Shown here piece after piece: positions 10,386 to 21,660 of a stretch of DNA of 64,000 nt (position 1 is the first letter of the stretch; each line of letters starts with the position of its first letter). The notes below the pieces were generated by a model, which worked only from the letters and a program-made list of their open reading frames with translations, had not been told where the DNA came from and did no database searches. Made by a program: the position numbers and the translations under genes. The stretch comes from Luzula sylvatica (taxonomy: Eukaryota; Streptophyta; Magnoliopsida; Poales; Juncaceae): the NCBI GenBank assembly GCA_946800325.1, contig OX326958.1, forward strand, positions 12,428,992 to 12,492,991, given 5' to 3'.

Positions 10386-11255
10386 TTAAAAAATATCTTC
10401 ATCACTGTATTGTTCTTCGGCATAATTTGCTTGTTCGTCGTCATCGGTTTTAAATCGGCAATCATTTTTAAGATGACCAAATTTCTTGTAATTATTGCAT
10501 TGAGCCTTCCCTTTGTACCAACAATTTTTGTCGATATGAGAATATTTTTGGAAAAATTTACACGGAGTTTTCTTCGTTATAGTAACCTTTGCTCGTGTCT
10601 TTCCAAAGAACATATCAAATCATGCACACTAAGGATCGAAATATCTTTTGTTTCTTCAATAATTGAGGCTATGTTATCGTACTTTGGCGATAGGCTAATT
10701 AGGATTTTTTTCACAAAGTGATTTATCGGTTAATTCTTTGTCGCTACTCTTAATTCGATTTACCAGCTCCATTATTTTAGAGAAATAATCTTTAAGACTA
10801 TCATTCTCCTTCATCCTTAAATTTTGAAATTCTCTCTTAAGCGTTAAGAGTTTTATCATTGGTAATTTTTCGTTTCCTTGAAATTACTTTTGTAGAATTT
10901 CCCACGCTTCTTTTGATTTTTTCGCTCCAATTATTCTCAGAAATAATTTATCCGATATTGCTTGTTGGATCAAGTATAACGCTTTTGCATCTCTTTTTTT
11001 ATTTGCTTTCAACGCATAGAAAATTTCTCCTTCTTTTGTCGTTTCCACTCCGTCTTCTACTATTTCCCATAGATCTTGCGAGATTAAAATAGTCTTCATC
11101 TTAATACTCCAATAATCATAATTTTCGCCGTCGAAAATAAGTTGTGAAGTTCGTGGGACCCAAATACACCTTCTCCGATTGTCATGGTGATCTCCTTCTC
11201 CGACTTCTACTAAACTCAATTTCGAAAATGAGTTGTGAAGTTTGTGGGAGCCCAA
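10386..11255 (-). pseudogene. Copia gag relic (UBN2-like plus zinc knuckles)
   Basis: The first part (11255-10884) has the Copia gag signature with FDGENYDYWSIKMKTIL, ALYLIQQAISDKLF and SKEAWEILQ, then a TAA stop. Further gag-like sequence continues in frame-broken pieces to a zinc-knuckle region at 10613-10386, CKFFQKYSHIDKNC then CNNYKKFGHLKNDC. The first knuckle has lost its second Cys here, while copy 2 keeps CKFCQKYSHVDKNC. This protein would package element RNA. It is not translatable as one frame. Confidence 0.8.
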
Positions 11256-11337
11256 ATACGTAACCTCTTTGGTTGTCTTGGTGATCTCCTTCTCCGGCTT
11301 CTACGAAATTTGATAACCGTCGCTCTGATACCAATTT

Positions 11338-11729
11338 GATGGAAATAAGGCTTGTTTTTATTTATTGGGAAAGAAATGGGATACAATATCAATTGAGATT
11401 AAAAAATTAAAATCAATGACACGAAGAGAGAGAGAGCAATACAAGGAGCAAATGCTTCCTTTTTTAATTATATTTTATTTTCTCCAATCTGGATACAGTA
11501 CAAGAGTTTTATTTATAGAGATTACTATTCTTTTACCATAGACACACCTATATATTCTAGACACTTCTATTATATCTAATAGACACCTATTGATGTCAAT
11601 AAACATCCCTTAATTTACTATGCATCTCTCATGCTTTCACACATAACTATTTATAATATCCATAACTATTTATAATACCCTGTCCAAAAATACAAATAAT
11701 ATTATTAAATAAATTAATTAAAGCAATTA
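11338..11729 (-). repeat. Long terminal repeat of TR-GAG element (5' LTR)
   Basis: Homologous to 9964-10347 and next to the primer-binding site at 11322-11333, which identifies it as the 5' LTR on the minus strand. Confidence 0.8.
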
Positions 11730-11789
11730 ATGTACACGTCACTTTTCACTAGTAGATGTACAATCATTGCACATTCTGGCGCCACATAC

Positions 11790-12108
11790 CTACATAACAT
11801 ATATATCTTCATATCTTATGCTAAAAAATAAAAGAAAAAGAAAATAAAATATTAGGTCTTCTTCAAATCATAACTCGTTGCCATTTCATGCTTCTTCTTC
11901 TTTTTCAAGAAGGACGTATTTGGGTATCAGCTCATTTTTAACTTTAATGTTCTAAATATCAAATAAAAAGACAAGATTTAAAAAAATGAGAAAAACAAAA
12001 TCATTTTTGCAAATCAACATATATATACTTCATAATATACTAGTTACTGGAAGAAACACAAAATATATAAATAATATACTAGTACAAAAAATGATATGTT
12101 AAAACATT

Positions 12109-12161
<53 letters not shown>

Positions 12162-12417
12162 TGAATACAAATCATTTATACAAAATTATATAAATAATTT
12201 CATACAAATTCCAAATGTAACAAGATAAAAGCAAAATAAACAAATAAAAGCCCATCGTAAATAGACAGCCCACTTGTTGAGAATTGGTATTGACCGGATT
12301 AGTACAAGTAGAATTGTCCCACCATGGGCATATGTGTTTCTATAAAGAAATGAGTACAGTTGGGTGTCAATCTGCACTTGGTGTATATTGGTTGTTACTA
12401 TACAGATATGGCCACAG
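11790..12417 (-). other. Kinase pseudogene intron, AT-rich
   Basis: Begins (minus strand) just before the acceptor TTATGTAG at 11790. It contains a TA microsatellite of about 45 bp near 12112-12157, which is reduced to a few units in copy 2. No other feature is recognised. Confidence 0.5.
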
Positions 12418-12642
12418 ATATTCGGATGCCCGTTTTATATAAAATTCTGATCCGGATAATATTCAAATTTGTATCCGGATCCGATCAAAAAAGCTGTGAT
12501 GTATCCGGATTTTGATCCGAAAAAATGGATCATGGTCGGATCCGGATCCGTTTGGATCCGGATATTTTTATTTGGGTTCGGATATTTTTTTCGATATGGT
12601 TTGGGTCGGTTCAGATGATATCCGATCCATTTACATCCCTAC
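12418..12642. mobile_element. Degenerate hAT-like relic with ATCCGG arrays
   Basis: The right end TTTACATCCCTA matches the terminus of the TAGGGATG elements found elsewhere in the window. The body is packed with GGATCCGG/ATCCGGAT words. The left end (ATATGGCCA) is eroded and no target duplication could be paired. It interrupts the kinase exon right after the TRVM codons and is present in both copies. Confidence 0.55.
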
Positions 12643-13742
12643 TCATAACACGAGTGAAGAGATGGTTGCCCTGCCCTTCGGGTGCCTGTTTTGCAAGCCC
12701 AAAATCCGAAACCTTAGCATGGAAATCATTTTCCAGCAAAATATTTGAGGATTTGAAATGTACGCCAATCCTCTCGTTGCATCCAGCGCAATTTTCATCC
12801 TCATTTCCCAATCCAACACACAATTTTTCCCTAATGGCCCTATCACGTAGAAAATTTAGTTACCAAAATAGCCCTGAATATAAATAAAAAGAAAATCATA
12901 TATTACCGTGAAGCCAAGCCTCCAAGCTCCCACTAGGGACGAGTTCGTAACAAAACAAGCTCCCCTCGCTCTCGTCCCTACTTGCGAAATACCCAACCAG
13001 TTGACCAAATTTCGATGACGCAATCTACTCAATATCTCTGCCGCCACCAAGAACTCCTTATCCCCTTGGTGCCCCCCACTTGTCAGCCTCTTTATCGCGA
13101 TAGCTGTTCCGTCTAATAAAACTCCCTTGAAAACCAGCCCGAATCTGCCTTCGCCGAGAAGGTATGACGCGTCGAAGTTGTTGGTTGCGATGGTGAGTTC
13201 TTCGAAGGAGGTGAATCGGGTCGAGGTGGGCCGTGGGAGCGATCTACGTGCTGACATGGCATCACGAGCTGTCTTTGATTTACCTTAAAGTTTATAATAA
13301 TTATTATTAAATAAAAATTTAGTTTAATGAATTATTATAACATTGTATTAATTATTCACGATATAGTCGTACCAGTTTCGGGATCTTGGTCGTCCGATAT
13401 GCTCGTTGATTTACCATATGAACATGCGCAGATTATCATGATGACGACTAAAATTACAATAAGAAGACCAACACGTACTCCAATAATAATAAGTAAATTA
13501 GAACGACTATCATTATTTTTACTAGTATTATCATCCGAACCTCTACTCGGTACGGGTAATCGAGGCACTTTACTTGGCGACGAAGACATTGGAGATATCG
13601 ATAAACTTGGAGCTGAAAAACAAAACCAATATATTAATAAAACATAAGAAATATCATGGATACCCCTACAAAATTACTTTGGGTGGGAGCAGGGGTGGGC
13701 GAAATCAAGTAAAATTAAGGTTAAGAATTGAATAATTTACCA

Positions 13743-13830
13743 ACGATCCCATTACCTAGTGGTGAGATGCTTATATACCAAAGGTCTTGAATTTGAGTTT
13801 CGTTGGTATTATAAATAAAAATATGAAATC
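13743..13830 (+). mobile_element. tRNA-derived SINE-like fragment
   Basis: TACCTAGTGGTGAGATGCTT resembles a Pol III A box and GGTCTTGAATTTGAGTTTC a degenerate B box about 45 bp later, followed by an A-rich tail. GAAATCAA flanks both sides at a distance and might be the target duplication. The copy-2 version is at about 53128-53200. Confidence 0.4.
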
Positions 13831-14019
13831 AAATATATCCAAGATTCGTGTATTATGTTTCTTTAAAAAAAAATTAAATAAATTTGTGTTGGAAAAGGTT
13901 AAATTTGATATAATATCTTATGCAAAAAAAAAAAAGAATTAAATAAATTTGTGTTGGAAAAGGTTAAATTTGATATAATATTCGGAGGAAAAAGATAAAT
14001 TTGATATAAAATTTTAGGT

Positions 14020-14542
14020 CTTGTTACGCGGATACTTTAAAAATACAGAAATATCCTTAGGATGCGTGTATCCGGCACAGATACAACTCGGATACGTATC
14101 GGATACGCCACGTAGCGTATCCGAATATTTTAATATTAATTTTTTTTTATACGGCGGAGATACGGCAGGATACGGATGTGGATGTGTCCAAGATACGGCT
14201 GAGATACTCCATTTAGAATACTTCAGTCCATTATATATTTTGGCCATAATATTTTTAAATAAATTATATATGATACTTCTAGGATACTTCAAGATTAGTT
14301 TTAAGATATTTCTAGAATAAATTTATGATACTTGTATTGTTTGGTTGATATTATTTATTATCATGATAATTAATTTAAAATATTATTAATTTATTACTTA
14401 TTTGTTAATATAATATAACATAAACATATTAAAATTATAATTATATAGTCGTATCCATATTCGTGATTGTTTGAAAATTGTCGTATCGCCGTATCCATAT
14501 CGTATCGGATACGATACCCGTATCCGTATCCGTGCAACATAG
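14020..14542. mobile_element. hAT-like element with GGATAC/GTATCC arrays
   Basis: The left end CTTGTTACGCGGATAC and the inverted right end CTATGTTGCACGGATAC are related. Both subterminal regions are crowded with GGATACG/CGTATCC words while the middle is plain AT-rich. No target duplication could be paired. Shared with copy 2 (53411-53934), so older than the duplication. Confidence 0.55.
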
Positions 14543-14599
14543 TTGATATTACCTGTGTGAGGAGATACATGAGCTGAATCTGCTTAATTACAATCACAT

Positions 14600-14705
14600 T
14601 TTACATCAGAACCACGCGGAGGACGAAGCTTATATGCATGATTCGACTGACGTCATGTGGGGCAGAGCAGCTCGAGGCATTGGCGAAAGGAGGAATGAAC
14701 GTGGC
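14600..14705 (+). other. GC-richer coding-like island, unrecognised
   Basis: A short stretch of normal-looking codons ([20 protein letters not shown] in one plus frame) runs to a GTAATT donor-like site near 14712 and is conserved in copy 2. It follows PBS-like sequence of the LTR relic when read on the minus strand, so it may be internal retrotransposon sequence. No family recognised. Confidence 0.2.
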
Positions 14706-14820
14706 GAGACGGTAATTTCAGTTTTTAATTTCTTAATTTCTGAAATTTGAGTTCTTTTGACGGGTAGTGCAAGCAATTTTGTAACTAATACTTATGACTT
14801 TTATAGAGCATCATACCACG

Positions 14821-15477
14821 TGAAATTGATCACGGACAAGGGTTGACGAGCTTTGTAGTTGCTTCCTTTACTGCTCCGATCCTCGATAACACATGCGTCT
14901 CACGCCCGCACGATTCGACACCGTCGATGAAGCTTTGCCTTTATCGAATACAACCGGATAGCTTCCGGTTAATCCTCGACCTTCCTCGAACTTGCTCTCG
15001 TTTGATACAACGAAAGATCTCAGTTGAGATCTCTCTAATGCACCGCGAGTTTCGTCTCTCGGTTACGCGCAAATTCCCCTAGCAAATTTGCCGTAAACAT
15101 GCTTGAATATTTCTCTAAACTCTAATGCAGTTTTTTTTTCTCTTTTCTTCTCACAAAATTCACACTCTAACCAGAATGAATCCAAAGAGAAGAAGAAGCA
15201 ATTGTAGATCTAATCATAATTGCTGTGTTTAATGAAATTAATGAGTATCTACAATTAAAACTGCCAATTCAAAATTTGGACTACAGTCCGTCATGATGGA
15301 GGAAATGGTCCGTCATGACGGACGTATCACATTCACTGAGATAGACGTTTTACCTATGATCTGTCATGACGGACTGCGTGCATACGCGATTTCTGACACG
15401 CGATTTCTGAGACGCATTTTCTGACACGTAATCTCTTACATGCGGCTTCTGAAACATTTTTAAGGTATTATTCTACA
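14821..15477 (-). mobile_element. LTR of a Copia-like element with CGTCATGACG palindromes
   Basis: On the minus strand it starts TGTAGAATAATACC and ends ATCAATTTCA (TG...CA). Two bases later comes TGGTATGATGCTC, a degenerate version of the TGGTATCAGAGC primer-binding site. The U3 side (15290-15380) carries one perfect CGTCATGACG and two near copies. No second LTR is recognisable nearby. A diverged inverted relative lies at about 37740-38515. The copy-2 version is 54203-54860. Confidence 0.65.
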
Positions 15478-15778
15478 AGTTAAAAAAAATTATTCTGCAA
15501 GTACAAACATATTACTCTGCTTCATGGATTCCTTTTGGATTTTAGAAATGGATTCACTATATATGGAATGGATCAATGGACAAATTATTTGACAAAAAAA
15601 TGAACAAGGCATTTTTTTCAACCATTGATTAAACAGTAATAAACGGTTGTGATTAACATAACCTCCCAGTACCTCCTCATCCAAGCATTTCTAACCATTG
15701 ATAGAGATTTGTGTTCGAATTTTTGTCTAATTTTTTGTCCATGGATATGTATTAAATTTTTATGACATTTCTGACCAT

Positions 15779-15781
<3 letters not shown>

Positions 15782-15864
<83 letters not shown>
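15782..15864. repeat. TA microsatellite
   Basis: Over 80 bp of uninterrupted TA, only about 16 bp in copy 2. It marks the left side of the copy-1-only insertion. Confidence 0.95.
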
Positions 15865-15876
<12 letters not shown>

Positions 15877-18868
15877 TAACTAAATAACTTGTACAAGTTT
15901 CACCTGTTTTTTGCTTGTAAATTTTTGGCCCTTGGATCTGCATCTAGGGATGTCAATGGGTTGGGTAATACCCATGTCCGACGGGTATCCGACCCGGGCG
16001 GGTCGGGTAATACCCGATTAAGCCTACCCGCGGGTCGGGTATTACCCGATTAAAAAATACCCGGCACGGGTACGGGTAGGGTATGGGTGAGGTCGTACCC
16101 GACCCGTGGGTATACCCGACCCGAACCCGGTCCTTAATAATCATAGTTATATTAATATTTTAATATATATTTTATTATTTTTGTTGTTTTTCAAATGGGT
16201 TTAATCTATTTTTTCTATTGTTATTTATTATACAATTTATTTTTATTTTTTCTATTTGTTTAGTAAATAAAACTAAAATAAATAAATTCCTAGATTCACG
16301 TTTATTTTTATTTTTTTACAGCTATTTCACGTTTCTACCAATTTTAGTTTCATAAAATCTACTTAAAAATATTTGTTGTGTATATTATGATATTATTATG
16401 TTATGTGGTAATATTTTGATTTGAAAAAAAATAAATTTTCGTTAGTATATTTTAATGTTTTTGTATATATTTAGGTATGGATAAAAATCCCCGTGGGTAA
16501 TCCGAAAACCCGCGGGTAATAAACGGGGCGGGTAAAATTACCCGTTTAGTTGACGGGTCGGGTATGGATATTATCCGATTAAGATGGGTAAGGGTATGGG
16601 TGAGCCTATACCCGACCCGAACCCGACCCATTGACATCCCTATCTGCATCTAGATTTGTGGCCATATTAAAAAGAGACGCTCTGTTTATTTGATAGAAAC
16701 TTCCGTTTGCTTGCCATCTCTTGCCATCTCTCTACCGTTAATAATGTATTTCCCTAAAAAACAGAGGTCTCTTCAATAAAGAAGATCCCTTCCGTGAAGG
16801 TCTCTTGGACTTTCTCTTCGCTCAGGAAACTGAGTTCTCTCTGCCCCCTGTCGCTCAGGAAACCTGAGATCTCAGTCTCTCTCCGGCTCTCTCTCTCTGC
16901 CTGTTGTTTCGCATAATAATCTCTGCCTTTGGCTGGACTGAATTGAACTACCAAAAAAATCTGTATATTGTTTTCATAATTATTCAAATTTTGCAAAATT
17001 AACAATTTTAATAGTATATACTTGGGCAAAATTTATGTTGATTGCAAACTATTCTGATGTTATTCGGTTTCATCTTTTTCAACTTGATATAGGTAATGGT
17101 TCATGTTCCTTTTTCTTCGAGAACCGAATTTTATTCAGATGAATCACGTGATAATGATAACGAATTTTATTATTCGGTTTCATCTTTTTCAACATGATAA
17201 TTGAACCAATGATATCCCATTTGTCACTAAACAAGAAAATTAGTATATAATATATACATATGAAGTTACTTATAATTTAAAAGATCTAGCTATTTAAAAA
17301 TTGGAATATTAAGTACTATCCTGTACTGTTGGAAGTATAAGCCCTTGTCCAGAGTCCTACGACTCCTATTGGCTCTATGATTGATTCTTGTGATGCCCGT
17401 AGCCTTGTTGTTGGACACATAATTGCAAGACACTACATGATCTCGTACATTAAAACAATGCATAAACTGGTACGCACTAATTGTAACACCATGCATAACC
17501 TGATCCATATTAATTGTAAGACCATACATAACTTGTAAACTGGTACACGCATGTATAAACTTCAACACACATAATTGCAAGAAACACATAAATGTTGTAA
17601 AACAAAACCTATTTTGCAAGACAGGTTCTAAAATTTTGACATTCGATACACATGTATTTGCAAAAGCACTACTAACTTTTGTCGTTCAATACACATCGAT
17701 TTCATTCCAACAAATTCGATACAATCTCATATTACAATACATATACATATAATACACATTTTTTTTACCGATACACATTCAATACATATTTACATTTAAG
17801 TACTCATACAAATTAAATACATACTTATATTTCAATAAACATACAAATTCAATATAATACAACTTAATAACTTGATCCCAAATTCGTGTCGCTCATCCAA
17901 ACCTAAATTGTCCAAAAAAGAAAACCTACATTTCGAAGAAAAATTGGTCAAAGTAAATTGGTTGAGGAAACTGCTTCGAGTAGTGCAACTTGTTAAGAAA
18001 AATTGATTGAGATAAATTCTCAATTGCTGGTTCTAAAATGATATTAAAAAGAAGTAATAATTCAATTAGATAAACTAATAATTTCAGCAAAATAGATTAT
18101 TGACAAAAACAGTACAATTTCGGTAAAAAACGTTCACACAAATTCTCAATTACTAAGTAATAATTTCAATATATTGAATAGCAGTAATTATTTCCAAAAA
18201 ATGGATTATAAAAAAAGAACAGTACAATTTTCAGAAAAAATTGTTGAGGTAATAAATACCCAATTACTGATTCAGAAAGCACAATTTCAGAGAAACTCCC
18301 AATTACTTTCAATTTCAGATAATTTCTCAGTCAATTCCCAATTAAATTCTAATTACTCAAAATTATCCACACCCAAATTCAAAAACCAAGAGACAAAAAG
18401 GATGAAACTCACCTCCTAGAAGAAATTTTGAACGACTGGTAGGCCTTCTTCCAAGAGAGAGTCGTCCCTTAGCGAGAAACTCACCTCCTCTTTAGTCTCT
18501 CATAGATAGTCATCTTTACTGGAGCCTTTTCACGCTATCTTAAAGAAACCTCTTCGCTGGAGCCTCTTCCACAACAACGATATGGATAACACTCGATGGG
18601 TGGAAAGGAAGGAACAAACCATGGAGGACACTCGATGGCTAGATCTGGAGCCTCTTCGCAAGGAACACGGGAGAAAGAGCAGCCATGGATGGGTCGAGAG
18701 AAAGGAAAAGGTGTTTTGACGGAGATAACTAGAGAGATAACTGCAAATAACGTGAGGGTGTGTAATAACCGTTTGCACAGATCTGAATGTGAATCCAAGG
18801 GCTAAAAACTTTCAAGCAAAAAATAGATAGAACTTGTACAAGCTTTTTAGTTACTCTATATACTCTAT
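15865..18868. mobile_element. Long-TIR (MULE-like) non-autonomous element, copy 1 only
   Basis: The ends are inverted relatives over about 60 bp: GAGAGTAACTAAATAACTTG at left, and on the reverse strand ATAGAGTAACTAAAAAGCTTG at right, then GTACAAGTT, TTTTTTGCTTG and CCCTTGGAT in step. It lies between two TA tracts, and copy 2 has only a short TA tract, so this is a post-duplication insertion. The target duplication is unreadable inside TA repeats. No transposase seen. A 698-bp hAT element is nested at 15945. The remaining interior has CT-rich (16780-16920) and unrecognised AT-rich sequence. Confidence 0.75.
15945..16642. mobile_element. hAT non-autonomous element, exact TSD
   Basis: Ends TAGGGATGTCAATGGG and CCCATTGACATCCCTA are inverted repeats. 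The flanks are exact 8-bp copies TCTGCATC (15937-15944, 16643-16650). Both ends carry dense ACCCG/CGGGT arrays. No coding capacity. Confidence 0.92.
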
Positions 18869-18876
18869 ATATATAT

Positions 18877-18923
<47 letters not shown>
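18869..18923. repeat. TA microsatellite, right side of copy-1 insertion
   Basis: Interrupted TA tract after the right end of the long-TIR element. Confidence 0.85.
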
Positions 18924-18931
<8 letters not shown>

Positions 18932-19119
18932 ATTTTTATATATTTAGTTATATTAAATTTCTAAAATTAATTCAAATTCTACATGATTAATATTCAAAAT
19001 TTAATACAACATAAATTTCAAGTTAAATTAAAAATACATTCAAAATTATAAGATAAGATGGTGGAGAGGAGAAATGAAAAGAAAGAGAGGAGCTTCGGCC
19101 CCAAAATCAAAGTGGAAAA

Positions 19120-19324
19120 ATTGTGAAATAGTAGACCGGTCCAAAATTAAATGTTAAAAATAAATTGTGATTCAATTCAAAATCAGTCAAAACCGGTCCG
19201 TATCGGTTCATATATCGGTCGGCCGATTTACTCAACCGATATGGACATATCGTAAAGGCCAGGGGACGATTAGCGATATGAAACCGACATATCGGTCCAT
19301 ATCAGTGATATTTAGAACATTGCG
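19120..19324. mobile_element. hAT-like end with CGATAT/CCGATA arrays
   Basis: The block contains repeated TATCGG and CCGATAT words and ends GATATTTAGAACATTG, similar to the CATTG termini of other hAT elements here. The left terminus and a target duplication were not found. Shared with copy 2 at about 55385-55577. Confidence 0.4.
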
Positions 19325-19696
19325 ACATAATTGCACTTTTTGTAATTAAGCATTAAATCCCTTCATGTTTCGTCTTTCAGGCCTAAAAAAATGTTAGAAA
19401 GATTTGTGCTCAACTATATCTTCCCATTCACAAAAAAAAAAAAAACACAACAGATGTCAAATCTTTTTCTATATGTATATGAAAAAGAAACTTACAATAT
19501 TCTCTTTCAAGGGGGAGGCAAATAATCTCTTTTCTGCTAGGAGGACTTATAATCGAAATATCACGAAGTTTCATCGAGCTGTTACGCACAAAAATATATT
19601 CGGTAGGTGACCCGAGTACTGTTGATTCAAAATTCCTATGATTTGAATATCTCAAAACAATGTCGATACTACTAATCATTTTGTGTAAGTACAAAT

Positions 19697-21018
19697 TGTA
19701 GAGATTTAGGAATACTTCCGCAAGACAACATACATAAAACGAAGAGGACGAGCATCCCAAACAAAGATAAAGACTATCAAGACAATGAAGAAGTCAAGAC
19801 GCTCGATAAGACGAAATTTGAAACACATTATCAAGTCAAGAAGTCAAGACATCGAAGACTTCCGCAAGTTGGGAAATCACCAAAGATAAATCATAGGTAT
19901 CCCTAGACACATTTGGAATTATCAAGATCTAAATAAACTATTCAAATCGAATTAAATATGGAAAAATCAGCAATCAGAGATGCGTTCGAACGAACCACTC
20001 AAATGGTTCACACGTGTTCATTTCACTATAAATGAACATTTCAGTTCGTTCGAATGAACAATTACGTTTCGTTCGAACGGACTTCTACTGTAATGACTTT
20101 TGATCATCACTACAAATAAATCATTACAGTTCGTTTGAACAAACCACTATGGTCGTTCGAACGTGAACCTCCTGTGACAACAATTGTTTATTTCACTAGA
20201 AATAAACTTTATAGTTCGTTCGAACGAACCGATATGATAAGTTCAGAACGAACCATCAGTTCGTTCAAAACGAACTGATAAGCCATTTTCATAAATAAAG
20301 GGTTTGTTCGAACGAACCATCACGAGTTTTGAATAATTTGTACACAACGGCTAGTTTTACTTACAGTCTGTTCGAAAGAATCGTTTCAGTTCGTTCGAAC
20401 GAACTATACAGTAAAACTGTTTTTCAAAGGGGAAATTATGTGTTTTATAAATATGACTCCTTTGAGATTTTCTCTCTCATCCAATTAAGCAAAATCATTT
20501 TCCATTCTAAAAGAGAGAAAACCTAACCTTGATCAAGACATTGATAATTTCTCCAAACCTTATATCTAAGATCTACTTCCCTTCCTTCTAATCAAAGACT
20601 CCCAACTTGCGTGACCGATCACGACTAGTTCTTTGTTAGAGATTTGTAATAAGCTAGTTACTATTAGTGAAGCCCGACATAGATCGGTAGAGTCGTGTAA
20701 ATCGATATAGGCAAACCTTGTACGAGTTGATTCGGGAATTCAATCGAAAGCCGAAAAGGCGCAAGACATCCCCGGAGACGTAGGTACTTGTATTCAATCG
20801 AATCGGTCGATTGAGCAAGTAGCCGGTGAGTTAAAGCTACAAAGCAACCACCTACCGAACTCCGTAAACAAATATCTTGTGTTATTTGTTTGTGGTATTA
20901 TTCTTTTTGTTTTCAATTATTTACGATTCCGCCTATAAACCAAACTTGTATACCATTACTGAAAATTGGACCTTAGGATTTTCTATTCACCTCCCTCTAG
21001 ATCTAAATTAAGCAACAA
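19697..21018 (+). mobile_element. Copia-type LTR relic with TTCGAA palindrome array
   Basis: It begins TGTAGAGATTTAGGAATAC, has a palindrome-rich U3 (19985-20405), then sequence of Copia R/U5 character (CCCCGGAGACGTAGGTAC, TTCACCTCCCTCTAG), and ends TAAGCAACA. About eleven perfect or near copies of GTTCGTTCGAACGAAC occur in 420 bp. No primer-binding site follows, so it may be a solo LTR. Boundaries are approximate. The copy-2 version at 55949-57309 has extra palindrome units. Confidence 0.55.
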
Positions 21019-21374
21019 GTACATCATAGGGAGAGGAGGGGAGAGGAATGGAGAACGTTTTGTTGGAAGAAAGAGAGTAAACATGGAGTTTTGATTCAAT
21101 AACTAGGTTTTCATTAACAAGGCAGGGGAGTCGGGGCGAAAAGTAAGGGAGGGTAACGAGAGGCCCGCCAGCTCTTGCAGACAGCACCGAAACGATAAAA
21201 TCGGAGGGATCGGGGAGTTTTGTTTGAAGATGACAATAATCAGATGCGTTTTAGGTTTGATTTACATATGTTTTAGTAACAGCAATGTCTTTCCATTTCG
21301 ATTGAACTCATTAATGCTCTGTGGAATTGAATGTGTTTTCCTAAAAATTGGTGTTGTTTGTGTGCAGTCAGAAG

Positions 21375-21479
21375 ATGACTCTGAAGCAACTGTTGGAGCT
21401 CTGTGTTGAAAGAGTTCGAGACTATGAATGTGATGTTCAGAAACTGGCTCTTGAGAGCATGATGTATTTTTTGGCATGA
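21375..21479 (+). CDS. Small 34-aa ORF after an acceptor-like site, conserved in both copies
   Basis: It follows TTTGTGTGCAG (21367), resembling a 3' splice site, and reads MTLKQLLELCVERVRDYECD plus 14 further residues. It is amphipathic and Leu/Glu-rich, like one helix pair. Copy 2 (57667-57771) keeps the frame with one change near the end. It may be the terminal exon of a captured or decayed gene. Family not recognised. Confidence 0.25.
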   Translation: MTLKQLLELCVERVRDYECDVQKLALESMMYFLA

Positions 21480-21549
21480 ATTACAGCAACTCTAATTGAT
21501 TCAATTCAAAGATTGAACTTCGCACAATTTTTTGCATAATTGTTTTGTC

Positions 21550-21645
21550 TCGATTTTAGGTAAGAGATTCGTTCGGCTTCTAGCTCTGTTTTGGTGACGG
21601 CTTGGAGGCGGGTCTGGTACAGGTCATAGGCGGGAGCGGGACGGG
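21550..21645 (+). repeat. 90-bp direct repeat, unit 1
   Basis: TCTCGATTTTAGG, GAGATTCG, CTTCTAGCTC and TGACGGCTTGGAGGCGGGT recur in diverged form at 23028-23118 (TCTCAATTTTAGG ... GATGGCTTAAAGGCGG). The hAT element at 21661 lies between the two. Confidence 0.6.
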
Positions 21646-21660
21646 CGAGGACATTGTAGG

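Larger units (their letters stand above)
9964..11729 (-). mobile_element. TR-GAG (pol-less Copia LTR element), copy 1
   Basis: Two LTRs (9964-10347 and 11338-11729) flank a gag-only interior. On the minus strand the order is LTR, primer-binding site TGGTATCAGAGC (11333-11322, the initiator-Met type used by Copia), gag, purine tract AAGGGGAAG, LTR. There is no protease, integrase or reverse transcriptase. It splits a kinase exon between the codons for SDV and YSYG, flanked by CTGTA/ATGTA, a 5-bp duplication with one mismatch. The identical insertion in copy 2 shows it predates the duplication. Confidence 0.85.
6334..13612 (-). pseudogene. ALE2-like receptor kinase pseudogene, copy 1
   Basis: Relic of a membrane receptor-like kinase resembling Arabidopsis ALE2/At4g02010. 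Exons read on the minus strand: 13612-about 13373 (Pro/Ser-rich stretch and transmembrane helix), about 13275-12907 (kinase N-lobe, GEGRFG, AIKR), 12840-about 12643 ([19 protein letters not shown]), 11789-11735 plus 9963-9871 (VAPE, HLLVKSDVYSYG), and 9759-9660 plus 6636-6334 (ANQRPTMGEVVQSLK, poly-Asn). Lesions: a one-base loss in the HRNLV[K]LVG codon; deletion of the HRD catalytic loop; a hAT-like relic after TRVM; a Copia element at 9964-11729; a hAT-like element at 6637-9659; last-exon acceptor TTTAGG changed to TTTAAG; and a 7-base duplication near 6340 that removes the conserved FSEDLHEGR tail. The ectodomain was not found. Confidence 0.85.

Noticed and set aside
9959..11734. Complete autonomous Copia retrotransposon.
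   Set aside because: The interior between LTRs is about 1 kb and encodes only gag; no pol domain is present.
12611..13257. Intact receptor kinase gene.
   Set aside because: The N-lobe is frameshifted, the HRD catalytic loop is missing and exons are split by transposons in both copies.
15618..15943. Open frames rich in alternating Ile/Tyr.
   Set aside because: They are translations of the TA microsatellite.
19985..20405. CRISPR-like array of spaced palindromic repeats.
   Set aside because: The genome is a plant, repeats are irregular in spacing and sequence, and the array lies in an LTR relic.
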